A stretch of 64,000 nt of DNA from Mycolicibacterium litorale (GTDB lineage: Bacteria; Actinomycetota; Actinomycetes; Mycobacteriales; Mycobacteriaceae): the NCBI GenBank assembly GCA_002007745.1, contig CP019882.1, positions 186,001-250,000 on the forward strand. Direction: 5' to 3'. This document shows, piece after piece, positions 9,740-19,085 of this stretch. A model generated the notes under the pieces. It did no database searches. It had not been told where the DNA came from and was given only the letters and a program-made list of their open reading frames with translations. Each line of letters begins with the position of its first letter. Position 1 is the stretch's first letter. The position numbers were made by a program, and so were the translations under genes.

Positions 9740-10515
9740 CTGGGTCCGGACCCGCCCGACATCCTCGGTCGTGACCCCGGCGACCCGCAGAAAACCGTCG
9801 AGGTCGCCGTAGTTCTCGTCGATCGTGCGGCGGGCGGTGGCCAGGTAGTCCTCGCGCACACCCAGCACCCCGTCGGTCAGCCGTGCCTCGGCGAAGGTCA
9901 TCACCTCCGGCGTCTCGCCGGTGCGGCTGCGGATGGTCTCCAGGATATGGTCACGCAGATGCGGCACCGCGTCGTTGCTACGCAGGAAATCGGCCAGTAT
10001 CGCGTCCCGCGGCACGCCGATGGCCTCCAACACCACCGCGACCGTGAACCCGGTCCGGTCCTTGCCGGCGAAGCAGTGCGTGATCACCGGGCGGCCCGAG
10101 CCGAGCAGTGAAAACACTTGGCGCACAGCACGTTGCGCTCCGCCGAGCACCGGGAACTTCTGGTACTCCTCGGTCATGAACCGTTCCGCCGCGATTTCGA
10201 CGTCCTCGTCGGGCTTCTCGGTCATCATCTTCTGCCAGCTGGTCTCGTGCGGCGCCTCGGCGGTCGTGTTCGACAGATCCGGGAAGGGCAGCAGGTGGAT
10301 GGCCACCCCGTCGGGCACCGCCCCGGGACCGCGTCGCTCGACCTCCTGCGGTGAGCGCAGGTCGGCGACGTCGGTGATGCCGAGCCGGCGGAACGCGTCA
10401 CGTCCGGAATCGTCGAGATTGCTGAGTTCACTGGATCGGAAGAACCGGCCCGGCCGAACGCCGGCGGTCTCGGCGATGTCGCGAAAGTTCCAGGCGCCGG
10501 AAAGGTGACCGTTGC

Positions 10516-10519
<4 letters not shown>
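9728..10519 (-). CDS. ptpB: Protein tyrosine/lipid phosphatase PtpB-type
   Basis: 263 residues. The phosphatase P-loop [11 protein letters not shown] carries nucleophile Cys149 and Arg155, with the Lys and Asp of the CxxxKDR signature of PtpB (MptpB), which acts on phosphotyrosine and phosphoinositides. The N terminus [22 protein letters not shown] and [14 protein letters not shown] match this family. In M. tuberculosis the orthologue (Rv0153c) lies directly next to fadE2, as here. It is secreted there without a classical signal, and none is visible here. The GTG start at 10519 overlaps the fadE2 stop (GTGA), so translation is coupled. In a saprophyte its targets are unknown. Confidence 0.88.
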
Positions 10520-11754
<1,235 letters not shown>

Positions 11755-11778
11755 GATATGACACCCGTCTAAACAACA

Positions 11779-11815
11779 GCGAGGCCCTCCCTTATGACCG
11801 TAGGGAGGGCCTCGC
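11779..11815 (-). terminator. Strong intrinsic terminator
   Basis: A perfect 14-bp stem, GCGAGGCCCTCCCT / AGGGAGGGCCTCGC, with a 9-base loop. Read on the minus strand it is followed by TGTTGTTT, a T-rich tail rare in this genome. It lies downstream of the small exported peptide gene (11929-12105) and upstream of fadE2, so it should isolate fadE2 from that transcript. Confidence 0.8.
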
Positions 11816-11928
11816 AGGCATGTGGAGAAAAAGGGTTATCGCTCAGTGCGGCTCCTCACTCCCGAAGGCGGGTTGGTTGGCGGGAACAATTCGCGGCCCC
11901 CTTTGTCGCCGGGCGGCCAGAGTCGGGC

Positions 11929-12105
11929 TCAGAGGTTGATGGTGATGAGGTTGGCCGGGGCGGTGGTGGAGGAAGCGGCGGCGCTGATGCCCATGGTGTC
12001 GGTGGCGGCGGGGCTCTCGACGATGAGAGTGCTGGCGAGCACGCCCACCGCGAGGGTGGACCCGGACAGTGCGGTGGTGAAGCGGCGAGTGAATGTGCGG
12101 TCCAT
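11929..12105 (-). CDS. Small exported peptide, 58 residues
   Basis: Short ORF with strong signs of being real: AGGGAGA lies 6 bases before the ATG, and a perfect terminator stands downstream. The product starts MDRTFTRRFTTAL, a basic n-region with RR, followed by a hydrophobic stretch (STLAVGVLASTLIV). A short Ser/Thr/Ala-rich tail ends in NLITINL, giving a secreted or membrane-anchored peptide. No cysteine, so not a lipoprotein. No family recognised. It is divergent from the response regulator gene at 12252 (146 bp apart), so the two-component system could control it; that is inference. Confidence 0.62.
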   Translation of the reverse strand: MDRTFTRRFTTALSGSTLAVGVLASTLIVESPAATDTMGISAAASSTTAPANLITINL

Positions 12106-12251
12106 GTCCGTCTCCCTGGCTCGGGGCCGATGTTTTCGGCCATGAGTTGACTATTGCTCGCGCGCCGGGCCGCGTCTGTCCGCTGATGGGACCCTTGCAG
12201 GGATGATGTGTTTGTCCCCCGATCGGTGGATCCCTGTGGAAAGCTCCTGCC

Positions 12252-12896
12252 ATGCCCGATAACCGCAAGGTGCGTGTCGTCGTCGGTGACGACCACCCGC
12301 TGTTCCGCGACGGCCTGGTACGGGCTCTGTCCGGGAGCGGCGAGGTGGAGGTGGTCGCCGAGGCCGAGGACGGTATGTCGGCCCTGACCCTGATCAAGGA
12401 ACACGTCCCCGACGTGGCGCTGCTGGATTATCGGATGCCGGGAATGGACGGCGCCGAGGTGGCCGCCGCCGTACGTCGTGACGAGCTGTCGACCAGGGTG
12501 CTGCTGGTCTCCGCCCATGACGACGCCGAGATCGTCTACCACGCGCTGCAACAGGGCGCCGCCGGCTATCTGCCCAAGGACTCGACGCGGTCCGAGATCG
12601 TCAACGCGGTGCTCGACTGCGCGAAGGGGCGTGATGTTCTCTCTCCGCGACTCGCCTCGGGCCTGGCGGTGGAAATCCGGCGCCGCGCAGAACCTTCCGG
12701 ACCCAGCCTGAGTTCGCGCGAACGCGAGGTCCTCAACATGATCGCGCTCGGGCGCAGCATTCCGGCGATCGCCGAGGCGTTGTTCCTGGCGCCATCGACG
12801 GTCAAGACCCACGTGCAACGTCTCTACGAGAAGCTGGGGGTGGGTGACCGGGCCGCGGCGGTGGCCGAAGCCATGCGGCGGGGGCTGCTTGAGTAG
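12252..12896 (+). CDS. NarL/FixJ-type response regulator
   Basis: 214 residues. Receiver domain about 6-122: acidic pair Asp13-Asp14, phosphoacceptor Asp59 in VALLDYRMPGMDG, switch Ser in LLVSAHDD and Lys in LPKDS. LuxR-type DNA-binding domain about 148-210: LSSREREVLNMIALGRSIPAIAEAL, then APSTVKTHVQRLYEKLGV. Cytosolic transcription factor activated by its partner kinase, encoded directly downstream with an 8-base overlap. Upstream is a weak inverted repeat CAGGGAT/ATCCCTG (12198-12204 and 12230-12236) that may be its own site. Target genes are not visible; pntAA and the small exported peptide are the nearest candidates. Confidence 0.92.
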   Translation: MPDNRKVRVVVGDDHPLFRDGLVRALSGSGEVEVVAEAEDGMSALTLIKEHVPDVALLDYRMPGMDGAEVAAAVRRDELSTRVLLVSAHDDAEIVYHALQQGAAGYLPKDSTRSEIVNAVLDCAKGRDVLSPRLASGLAVEIRRRAEPSGPSLSSREREVLNMIALGRSIPAIAEALFLAPSTVKTHVQRLYEKLGVGDRAAAVAEAMRRGLLE

Positions 12897-14085
12897 GCTG
12901 CCGGTCCCGCTGCAACGCGCTGTCGACTTCCTGGGAACCGAACCGGTGCGAGTTTCAGCCGTCCTCCGCCTGCCGCTGATCGTGCTTGTCGCGCTGCTGG
13001 TCTGGATCGAAGGCGTCAACCATTGGCTGCCCGCCGTCTACTGGTCGGTGCTGGTGCTCTACACCGCGGCCGCCGTGGTGTGGCTGGTGGTCGTGGTGCG
13101 CCAGCCGACCCGCTGGTGGTTCGGCTGGGCATCGACGGCGATCGACGTGGTCGCCGTGCTGGCCATGTGCGTGGCCTCCGGCGGGGCCACCACCTGGCTG
13201 TTGCCGATCTTCTTCCTGATCCCGATCACCGTCGCATTCCTGGACCGGCCCGAGATCACCGCGCTGCTCGGCGCCAGCACCGCGATCGGCTATCTCGGGG
13301 CGTGGATCTTCTACTCCAAACGTGACGACACCATGGGTCTGCCCAACATCGTCTACGTACAGGTCGGGTGCCTGGTGTGGCTGGCGTTGGCGACCACGGC
13401 GCTGTGTCTGGTGCTGGCCCGCCGATCGGCCCGGGTGCGTGCGCTGCTGCAGGTGCGCCGCCGGCTGGTCTCGGAGTCGATGCAGGCCGATGAACGCAAT
13501 ACCCGAGAGCTCTCCGAGCAGCTGCACGACGGGCCGCTGCAGAACCTGCTCGCCGCGCGGCTGGACCTCGAGGATCTACGCGAGCGACCGACACCGGCGG
13601 GTTTCGAGCGGGTCGACGCCGCCCTGCAGGACGCCATCAACCAGTTGCGCAGCGCCGTGAGCACGCTGCACCCGCAGGTGCTGGCGCAGGTCGGCCTGGG
13701 CCCGGCGTTGCACGAACTGGTCCGCCAATACGAGAAGCGCTGGGATGTCGCGATCGACTGCGCGGTCGGCGATGTGGGCAAACCCGCTTCGCAGGCGCTG
13801 TTGTACCGCGCGGCGCGTGAGTTACTTGCCAACGCGCACAAGCATTCTCGCGCCACGAGACTACGGGTCGAGCTGGACCAGGTGGCCGATGCGCTGGTGC
13901 TGCGGGTGATCGACAACGGCGTCGGCTTCGACCCCGCCGTGCTGGACCGCAAGGTTGCCGAGGGGCACATCGGGCTGTCATCGCTGGTGGTGGGTGTGGA
14001 GGCGATGGGCGGATCGGTCCGGCTGGACGGAACGCCGGGCGGGGGCACCACGGCGGTGATCACCGTTCCCAGCGCCGCGGAGTAG
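12889..14085 (+). CDS. Sensor histidine kinase, HisKA_3 (DesK/NarX-like)
   Basis: 398 residues. Five or six membrane helices in about residues 20-175, with little periplasmic sequence, suggesting that it senses something in or near the membrane. HisKA_3 dimerisation domain with phospho-acceptor His213 in SEQLHDGPLQNLLAARLDLEDL. HATPase domain with ELLANAHKHSRAT (N box), DNGVGFD (G1) and GLSSLVVGVEAMGGS. The TTG at 12889 overlaps the regulator stop and is the best start: the earlier ATG at 12844 lies deep inside the regulator gene. No cysteines or GAF domain of the DosS type are seen. Signal unknown. Confidence 0.88.
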   Translation: MSRLPVPLQRAVDFLGTEPVRVSAVLRLPLIVLVALLVWIEGVNHWLPAVYWSVLVLYTAAAVVWLVVVVRQPTRWWFGWASTAIDVVAVLAMCVASGGATTWLLPIFFLIPITVAFLDRPEITALLGASTAIGYLGAWIFYSKRDDTMGLPNIVYVQVGCLVWLALATTALCLVLARRSARVRALLQVRRRLVSESMQADERNTRELSEQLHDGPLQNLLAARLDLEDLRERPTPAGFERVDAALQDAINQLRSAVSTLHPQVLAQVGLGPALHELVRQYEKRWDVAIDCAVGDVGKPASQALLYRAARELLANAHKHSRATRLRVELDQVADALVLRVIDNGVGFDPAVLDRKVAEGHIGLSSLVVGVEAMGGSVRLDGTPGGGTTAVITVPSAAE

Positions 14086-14089
14086 CGCC

Positions 14090-14105
14090 TCCCCCGAATG
14101 GGGGA
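14090..14105. promoter_or_regulatory. Short dyad TCCCCC/GGGGGA after the kinase gene
   Basis: Six-base perfect arms with a GAAT loop, 4 bases past the kinase stop. A second weak dyad, TATCG/CGATA, follows within 25 bases. There is no T tail. The site may help end the two-component transcript, or be an operator for pntAA 115 bp downstream. Low certainty. Confidence 0.3.
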
Positions 14106-14220
14106 ACTGTATCGATGCGGTCGATATGGCTTGGGGAGATGGCCGCGAATGTGGTTAGGGTGTCACGAGCAGAGGGGCCTTCCCCGCCGAAATCCACGCT
14201 AGGAAGCAGACGCACGGGTC

Positions 14221-15459
14221 ATGACTGAAACGAAGACGGTGCCAGATGTCGCCGCCGGTGCGGCTCCGGTGCCAGATGTCGCCGCCGGTGCGGCTCCGGT
14301 GCCAGATGTCGCCGCCGGTGCGGCTCCGGTGCCAGATGTCGCCGCCGGTGCGGCTCCGGTGGTGGGCGTCGTCGCCGAATCCGGCGCCGACGAGCGCCGG
14401 GTGGCGCTGGTGCCCAAGGCGGTGACCGCACTGGTCAACAGTGGGGTGGCGGTAGTGGTGGAGCGCGGGGCGGGTGAGCGCGCGCTGCTGCCTGACGAGC
14501 TCTACACCGCAGCGGGTGCCACGATCGGTGACGCCTGGTCGGCTGATGTGGTGGTGAAGGTCGCCCCGCCGACGGCGCAGGAGGTCGCGCGGATGCGCTC
14601 TGGGCAGACCCTGATCGGCTTTCTGGCGCCGCGGAACGCCGACAACCAGATCGGTGCGCTCAAGGAGCGCGGTGTGCAGGCCTTCGCGGTGGAGGCGATC
14701 CCCCGGATCTCCCGCGCCCAGGTGATGGACGCGCTGTCCTCACAGGCCAACGTGGCCGGGTACAAGGCGGTCCTGTTGGCGGCCAGCGAGTCGACCCGGT
14801 TCTTCCCGATGCTGACCACCGCGGCGGGCACGGTGAAGCCGGCCAGTCTGCTGGTGCTGGGTGTGGGGGTGGCCGGCCTGCAGGCGCTGGCCACCGCCAA
14901 ACGCCTCGGTGCCCGCACCACCGGCTACGACGTGCGCCCTGAGGTGGCCGACCAGGTGCGCTCGGTGGGCGCGCAGTGGCTCGACGTCGGCATTGATGCT
15001 GCCGGCGAGGGCGGCTACGCCCGGGAGCTGACCGAAGACGAGCGTGCCCAGCAGCAGAAGGCGCTGGAGACCGCGATCGGCAACTTCGACGTGGTGATCA
15101 CCACCGCGCTGGTGCCCGGCCGGCCGGCGCCGCGGCTGGTGACCGCCGCCGCGGTGGAAGGGATGAAGCCGGGCAGTGTGGTCGTGGACCTGGCCGGTGA
15201 GACCGGCGGCAACTGCGAGCTGACCGAGCCGGGCCGCACGGTGGTCAAGCATGGGGTGACGATCGCTTCGCCGCTGAACCTGCCGGCCACCATGCCCGAG
15301 CACGCCAGCGAGCTGTACGCCAAGAACCTCACCTCGCTACTGGAATTGCTCATCACCGACGGCGTACTGGCGCCGGACTTCTCCGACGAGGTCGTCGCGG
15401 CCTCGTGCGTCACGCGCGAAGCCGCGCCAGCGGCGAAGCCATCAAGCGAAGAGGCGTAG
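14221..15459 (+). CDS. pntAA: NAD(P) transhydrogenase subunit alpha part 1
   Basis: 412 residues. Soluble NAD(H)-binding domain I of proton-translocating transhydrogenase, which uses the proton gradient to reduce NADP with NADH. Recognised by GVVAESGADERRVALVPKAV, ISRAQVMDALSSQANVAGYKAV, the NAD-binding LLVLGVGVAGLQALATAKRLGA and GTTALVPGRPAP-type block (ITTALVPGRPAPRLVT). The family normally starts near GVVAES. Here about 46 residues precede it, made of four identical VPDVAAGAAP units. ATG at 14221, no better internal start. The stop abuts the pntAB start, so one operon. Order as Rv0155-Rv0157. Confidence 0.94.
   Translation: MTETKTVPDVAAGAAPVPDVAAGAAPVPDVAAGAAPVPDVAAGAAPVVGVVAESGADERRVALVPKAVTALVNSGVAVVVERGAGERALLPDELYTAAGATIGDAWSADVVVKVAPPTAQEVARMRSGQTLIGFLAPRNADNQIGALKERGVQAFAVEAIPRISRAQVMDALSSQANVAGYKAVLLAASESTRFFPMLTTAAGTVKPASLLVLGVGVAGLQALATAKRLGARTTGYDVRPEVADQVRSVGAQWLDVGIDAAGEGGYARELTEDERAQQQKALETAIGNFDVVITTALVPGRPAPRLVTAAAVEGMKPGSVVVDLAGETGGNCELTEPGRTVVKHGVTIASPLNLPATMPEHASELYAKNLTSLLELLITDGVLAPDFSDEVVAASCVTREAAPAAKPSSEEA
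14239..14358 (+). repeat. Four perfect 30-bp tandem repeats inside pntAA
   Basis: The unit is GTGCCAGATGTCGCCGCCGG plus TGCGGCTCCG, at 14239-14268, 14269-14298, 14299-14328 and 14329-14358, with no base difference between copies. Being a multiple of three it keeps frame and encodes VPDVAAGAAP each time. Perfect identity implies recent expansion, so copy number may vary between strains. Confidence 0.97.
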
Positions 15460-15780
15460 ATGTACGAACAACTGCTGGGAAACCTGGCGATCCTGGTGTT
15501 GGCCGGGTTCGTCGGGTTCGCCGTCATCTCTAAGGTGCCCAACACCCTGCACACTCCGCTGATGTCGGGCACCAACGCCATCCACGGCATCGTGGTGCTC
15601 GGTGCGCTGCTGGTGCTGGGTAACCTGCCCGCCGACGCCCACTGGGGCGTGCGGATCATCGCCTTCGTCGCGCTGATCTTCGGCACGCTCAACGTGATCG
15701 GCGGCTTCCTGGTGACCGATCGCATGCTCGGCATGTTCAAGGGCCGCAAGCCCGAACCGAAGGCCGGAGCCGACAAGTGA
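15460..15780 (+). CDS. pntAB: NAD(P) transhydrogenase subunit alpha part 2
   Basis: 106 residues, three or four membrane helices: LLGNLAILVLAGFVGFAVI, HGIVVLGALLVLGNL and IIAFVALIFGTLNVIGGFLVTDRML. This is the first part of the transhydrogenase membrane domain II, forming the proton channel with PntB. The split alpha subunit (PntAA plus PntAB) is the three-gene form found in mycobacteria and Rhodospirillum. It starts directly after the pntAA stop and overlaps pntB by 4 bases (GTGA). Confidence 0.94.
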   Translation: MYEQLLGNLAILVLAGFVGFAVISKVPNTLHTPLMSGTNAIHGIVVLGALLVLGNLPADAHWGVRIIAFVALIFGTLNVIGGFLVTDRMLGMFKGRKPEPKAGADK

Positions 15781-17210
15781 ACTATCTGGTCAACGTCCTC
15801 TACATCGTCGCGTTCGCGCTGTTCATCCTGGGCCTGTCCGGCCTGACCGGACCCAAGACCGCGGTGCGCGGCAACTGGATCGCCGCCACCGGCATGGGAA
15901 TCGCCGTGGTGGCCACGCTGATCAAGGTGCGCGACACCGCCTCGATCAACTGGATCCTGATCATCGCCGGTCTGGTGATCGGTGTGGTTCTGGGTGTGCC
16001 GCCGGCCAAGAAGACCAAGATGACGGCGATGCCGCAGCTGGTCGCGCTGTTCAACGGTGTCGGCGGCGGCACCGTCGCGCTGATCGCCTGGGCGGAATTC
16101 ATTGAGACGGACGGGTTTTCGGTGTTCAAGCCCGAGCAGTCGCCCACCGTCGCGTTGGTGGTGGGATCGCTGTTCGCCGCGATCATCGGCTCGGTGTCGT
16201 TCTGGGGTTCGCTGGTGGCGTTCCTGAAGTTGCAGGAGTCGATCCCCAAGAACGTCGAGAAGAGTCTGGTCAAATCGGCCAAGTTCTTCCAGGCGGCCAA
16301 TATCGTGCTGCTGCTCGGTGCGGTCGCCGCCGCGGTCTACATCGGCCTGCACGCGGGCACGGGCAGCCCGGACTGGCTGATCGTGCTGGTGCTGGTCCTG
16401 GCCGGTGTGATGGGGCTGTTCGTGGTGTTCCCGATCGGCGGCGCCGACATGCCGGTGGTCATCTCCCTGCTCAATGCGCTGACCGGATTGTCAGCCGCGG
16501 CAGCGGGTTTGGCGCTCAACAACACGGCGATGATCGTGGCGGGCATGATCGTGGGCGCATCGGGCTCCATCCTGACCAACCTGATGGCGGTGGCGATGAA
16601 CCGTTCCATCCCGGCGATCGTGTTCGGCTCGTTCGGTGGCGGGGGAGCCGAAGGCGGACCCGCCGGCGGCGAGCAGGGCACCGTCAAGGCCACCTCGGCC
16701 GCCGACGCGGCCATCCAGATGGCCTACGCCAACCAGGTGATCGTGGTGCCCGGATACGGCCTGGCCGTCGCCCAGGCGCAGCACACCGTCAAGGAGATGG
16801 CCGAGATCCTCGAGAGCAAGGGTGTCGAGGTCAAGTACGCCATCCACCCGGTGGCCGGCCGGATGCCCGGCCACATGAACGTGCTGCTGGCCGAGGCTGA
16901 TGTCGCCTACGACGCCATGAAGGAGATGGACGACATCAACGGCGAATTCGCCCGCACCGATGTGACTTTGGTGATCGGTGCCAACGACGTCACCAATCCG
17001 GCGGCGCGCAACGACCCGAGCTCCCCTATTCATGGGATGCCGATCCTCAACGTGGATCAGTCCCGCTCGGTGATCGTGCTCAAGCGGTCGATGAGCTCGG
17101 GCTACGCCGGCATCGAGAACCCGCTGTTCTTCGCCGAGCAGACCTCGATGTTGTTCGGCGACGCCAAGAAGTCGGTCAGCGAGGTCATCGAAGAACTCAA
17201 AGCGCTGTAG
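15777..17210 (+). CDS. pntB: NAD(P) transhydrogenase subunit beta
   Basis: 477 residues. N-terminal membrane part (to about residue 265) with many helices and AALIKVRDTASINWILI-type loops. The C-terminal NADP-binding domain III is marked by VIVVPGYGLAVAQAQHTVKEMA, AIHPVAGRMPGHMNVLLAEADV and VIGANDVTNPAARNDPSSPIHGMP, all diagnostic. It couples proton re-entry to hydride transfer from NADH to NADP. GTG start at 15777 within the pntAB stop. It ends 11 bp from the convergent thioesterase gene. Confidence 0.95.
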   Translation: MNYLVNVLYIVAFALFILGLSGLTGPKTAVRGNWIAATGMGIAVVATLIKVRDTASINWILIIAGLVIGVVLGVPPAKKTKMTAMPQLVALFNGVGGGTVALIAWAEFIETDGFSVFKPEQSPTVALVVGSLFAAIIGSVSFWGSLVAFLKLQESIPKNVEKSLVKSAKFFQAANIVLLLGAVAAAVYIGLHAGTGSPDWLIVLVLVLAGVMGLFVVFPIGGADMPVVISLLNALTGLSAAAAGLALNNTAMIVAGMIVGASGSILTNLMAVAMNRSIPAIVFGSFGGGGAEGGPAGGEQGTVKATSAADAAIQMAYANQVIVVPGYGLAVAQAQHTVKEMAEILESKGVEVKYAIHPVAGRMPGHMNVLLAEADVAYDAMKEMDDINGEFARTDVTLVIGANDVTNPAARNDPSSPIHGMPILNVDQSRSVIVLKRSMSSGYAGIENPLFFAEQTSMLFGDAKKSVSEVIEELKAL

Positions 17211-17221
17211 CGGCAAGCGCT

Positions 17222-17689
17222 TCAGTCAGGCAACCGTAGGCGCACGGTTTCCAGTGCTGCGCGCCGATCGTCGGGAATGGGCACCGGCCCGTCGTCGCCG
17301 AGTAGCACCAGCACCGTGTCGCACACCCCGACGCAGGTGCCGCCGACGAACAGCCCTGTCGAGGCGACGAACGAGGTGCGCCCGATCCGTCCCACCCCGG
17401 CGCCGGTCTCGATGACGGCCGGCCAGTGCGCCTCGGCCAGGAAGTGGACGGCGTTCTGTGAGGTGACCAGGCGCAGCCGCCGGGTGGCGATGTCGTAGAT
17501 GTCGGGAAACAGGCTCTGGTTCATCGTCGCCCGTGCGTTCTCGTGCAGGGATTCCAGCGCCAGGTTGTTGAGGTGGCCGTTGGCGTCCATGTCGCCGTAG
17601 CGGGCCTGCGCGATGTCGACGACCGGGTAGGAGTCCAGCCGAAGCCGCATCTCGTGTGGGCGCGCTGTGGTGGTTGTCCAGTCGGTCAC
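17222..17689 (-). CDS. Hotdog-fold acyl-CoA thioesterase
   Basis: 155 residues. The YGDMDANGHLNNLALESLHENAR block carries the Asp and His-Asn pattern of 4-hydroxybenzoyl-CoA-type thioesterases. GAGVGRIGRTSFVASTGLFVGGTCVGVCDTVLVLL is the later hotdog strand region. Predicted to hydrolyse an acyl-CoA in the cytosol. A similar protein, Rv0163, is found close to the same position in M. tuberculosis. The GTG start overlaps the ltrA stop by 4 bases (GTGA), so the two are co-translated. Confidence 0.8.
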   Translation of the reverse strand: MTDWTTTTARPHEMRLRLDSYPVVDIAQARYGDMDANGHLNNLALESLHENARATMNQSLFPDIYDIATRRLRLVTSQNAVHFLAEAHWPAVIETGAGVGRIGRTSFVASTGLFVGGTCVGVCDTVLVLLGDDGPVPIPDDRRAALETVRLRLPD

Positions 17690-18834
17690 AGCTGCGCAAG
17701 CTTAGTGGCCGCGTGCCGCCAGCTCACCAGCGCCGCCGCCGCGACCATGACGACCGCCGCGCCGAAGACCGGGTGCGGCAGGACGGCGGAGGCCACCATG
17801 GCGGCGGCCAGCAGCACCGTGCCGATCGCCTGGACCGTGTCGCGGCGGACCGCGTCGAGCACCAGCCAGGTGGCCACCAGGAAGACCGCCAGCGGGACGG
17901 TCAGCGTGAGGCCGGCGACCGTGCTCGGCAGGTGACTCTCGCCCAGATGCTCGGCGACGACGACCTCGACGCCGGCGGAGAAGGCGGCGGCCGCCGCGAA
18001 GATGAAGTAGTGCAGGTAGCCCCAATAGAAGGCCCTGCCGACCGTCATCGTCTGGTCGTGTTGCGGGCGGTCGAAGTAGATCCACCACATCGAGGCCACG
18101 ATCGCCAGTGCGCAGGCCGAGACGCCGACCAACCCGACGCGTGCCTCATCGTTGGACAACCCACCGATGATCGAGTTGGCCGCGGCCAGAATCGATTCGC
18201 CGAGCACGATCAGGTTGAACAGGCCGTACCGTTCGGCGATGTGATGGTGGTGGTAGGCCGTTGCCCGGTACCGTTCGGCGATCGGCGACACCGACAGGTC
18301 GGCCACCGCCAGCACCGGGAACCACCACACCGGGCCGTCGAGAACCCACCAGGTGATCCACAGCAGCTGGACGACGACGATCCCGACGGCGTACCGCACA
18401 CAGGTGCCGCGGTATTCGGGATCACTGACGGCCGCCCGAATCCACTGGGCGGCCGTGGCGACTCGCATGATGGCGTAGCCGGCGACGATGGCCCCGAAGT
18501 CGCTGTCCAGCATGGCGCGCTGTGCACCGGCGGCGATGACCAGCGCCCCGGCCATCTGGACGAACGTGGCTACCCGATACAGCCAGTCGTCGGTGTCGTA
18601 GGCGCTGGCGAACCAGGTGAAGTTGATCCAGGCGTTGAAGATCGCGAAGAAGACCATCGCGTAGGCCGCCAGGCCTTCGGCGAAGTGCTGTTCTTCCCAG
18701 AGGTGATGCAGCGCGCCAGAGGACTGGGAGACGGCGACGACGAAGACGAGGTCGAAAAGCAGCTCGAGTGAGCTGGCCGCGCGGTGCGGTTCATCGGGGT
18801 CGCGGGCGAGCATCGCCCGCAGGCCGGCCGGCAA
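17686..18834 (-). CDS. Low temperature requirement A family membrane protein
   Basis: About 382 residues with roughly ten hydrophobic helices. The LtrA signature ARDPDEPHRAASSLELLFDLVFVVAVSQSS stands at the N terminus, with YGLFNLIVLGESILAAAN in the middle. Function in bacteria is not established. The start is uncertain. TTG at 18834 has no clear ribosome site; the ATG at 18813 (seven codons later) sits in the loop of a perfect GCGGGCG/CGCCCGC hairpin (18802-18820). The upstream 36-codon ORF is in the same frame, separated by TAA and 18 bases, so translation may depend on it. Confidence 0.85.
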   Translation of the reverse strand: MPAGLRAMLARDPDEPHRAASSLELLFDLVFVVAVSQSSGALHHLWEEQHFAEGLAAYAMVFFAIFNAWINFTWFASAYDTDDWLYRVATFVQMAGALVIAAGAQRAMLDSDFGAIVAGYAIMRVATAAQWIRAAVSDPEYRGTCVRYAVGIVVVQLLWITWWVLDGPVWWFPVLAVADLSVSPIAERYRATAYHHHHIAERYGLFNLIVLGESILAAANSIIGGLSNDEARVGLVGVSACALAIVASMWWIYFDRPQHDQTMTVGRAFYWGYLHYFIFAAAAAFSAGVEVVVAEHLGESHLPSTVAGLTLTVPLAVFLVATWLVLDAVRRDTVQAIGTVLLAAAMVASAVLPHPVFGAAVVMVAAAALVSWRHAATKLAQL

Positions 18835-18852
18835 AAGTATCGAGCGGTCGGC

Positions 18853-18963
18853 TTAGACCGGCGGGTACGCGGGCGGCGGGTAGACCCCGCGCAGGGCCCA
18901 GGGCAGCCAGCTGAAGAAGTACTCGACTTCGTCGCTCGCGTCGTAATCCGGATTCGGATCCAT
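18853..18963 (-). CDS. Small acidic ORF upstream of ltrA, 36 residues
   Basis: A short ORF beginning with ATG at 18963, with a strong ribosome site GGGAGGTG 7 bases upstream. That site is much better than anything in front of ltrA. The product begins MDPNPDYDASDEVEYFFSWL and continues PWALRGVYPPPAYPPV: acidic start, aromatic centre, proline-rich end. No family recognised. It ends 18 bases before the ltrA start in the same frame, so it could be a coupled leader peptide or a small partner protein. Too short for ordinary gene callers. Confidence 0.55.
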   Translation of the reverse strand: MDPNPDYDASDEVEYFFSWLPWALRGVYPPPAYPPV

Positions 18964-19031
18964 TGCTCACACCTCCCAGCGCCACCGGAATGAACCGGAG
19001 TCTAGTCCGCGGGCCCGCGTCACGACACCGA

Positions 19032-19062
19032 TCATTAAACTACCCAACCAGTTGATAGAGAA
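19032..19062. promoter_or_regulatory. Divergent promoter region with short CAAC/GTTG dyad
   Basis: The 122-bp gap between the small ORF (minus) and the TetR gene (plus) contains TTAAACTACCCAACCAGTTG and following AT-rich bases. CAAC-CA-GTTG is a short symmetric core of the kind seen in TetR operators. It lies about 45 bases before the TetR start. Weak evidence. Confidence 0.3.
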
Positions 19063-19085
19063 TGCCTTAAGACTGCGAGGACATC

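Noticed and set aside
12190..12240. Possible DosR-like box upstream of the response regulator
   Set aside because: Only a partial GGGAC half is present; the second half does not match.
18802..18820. Perfect GCGGGCG/CGCCCGC hairpin with ATG in the loop at the start of ltrA
   Set aside because: Seven-base GC-only stems arise easily in this base composition; kept only as a note on the uncertain start.
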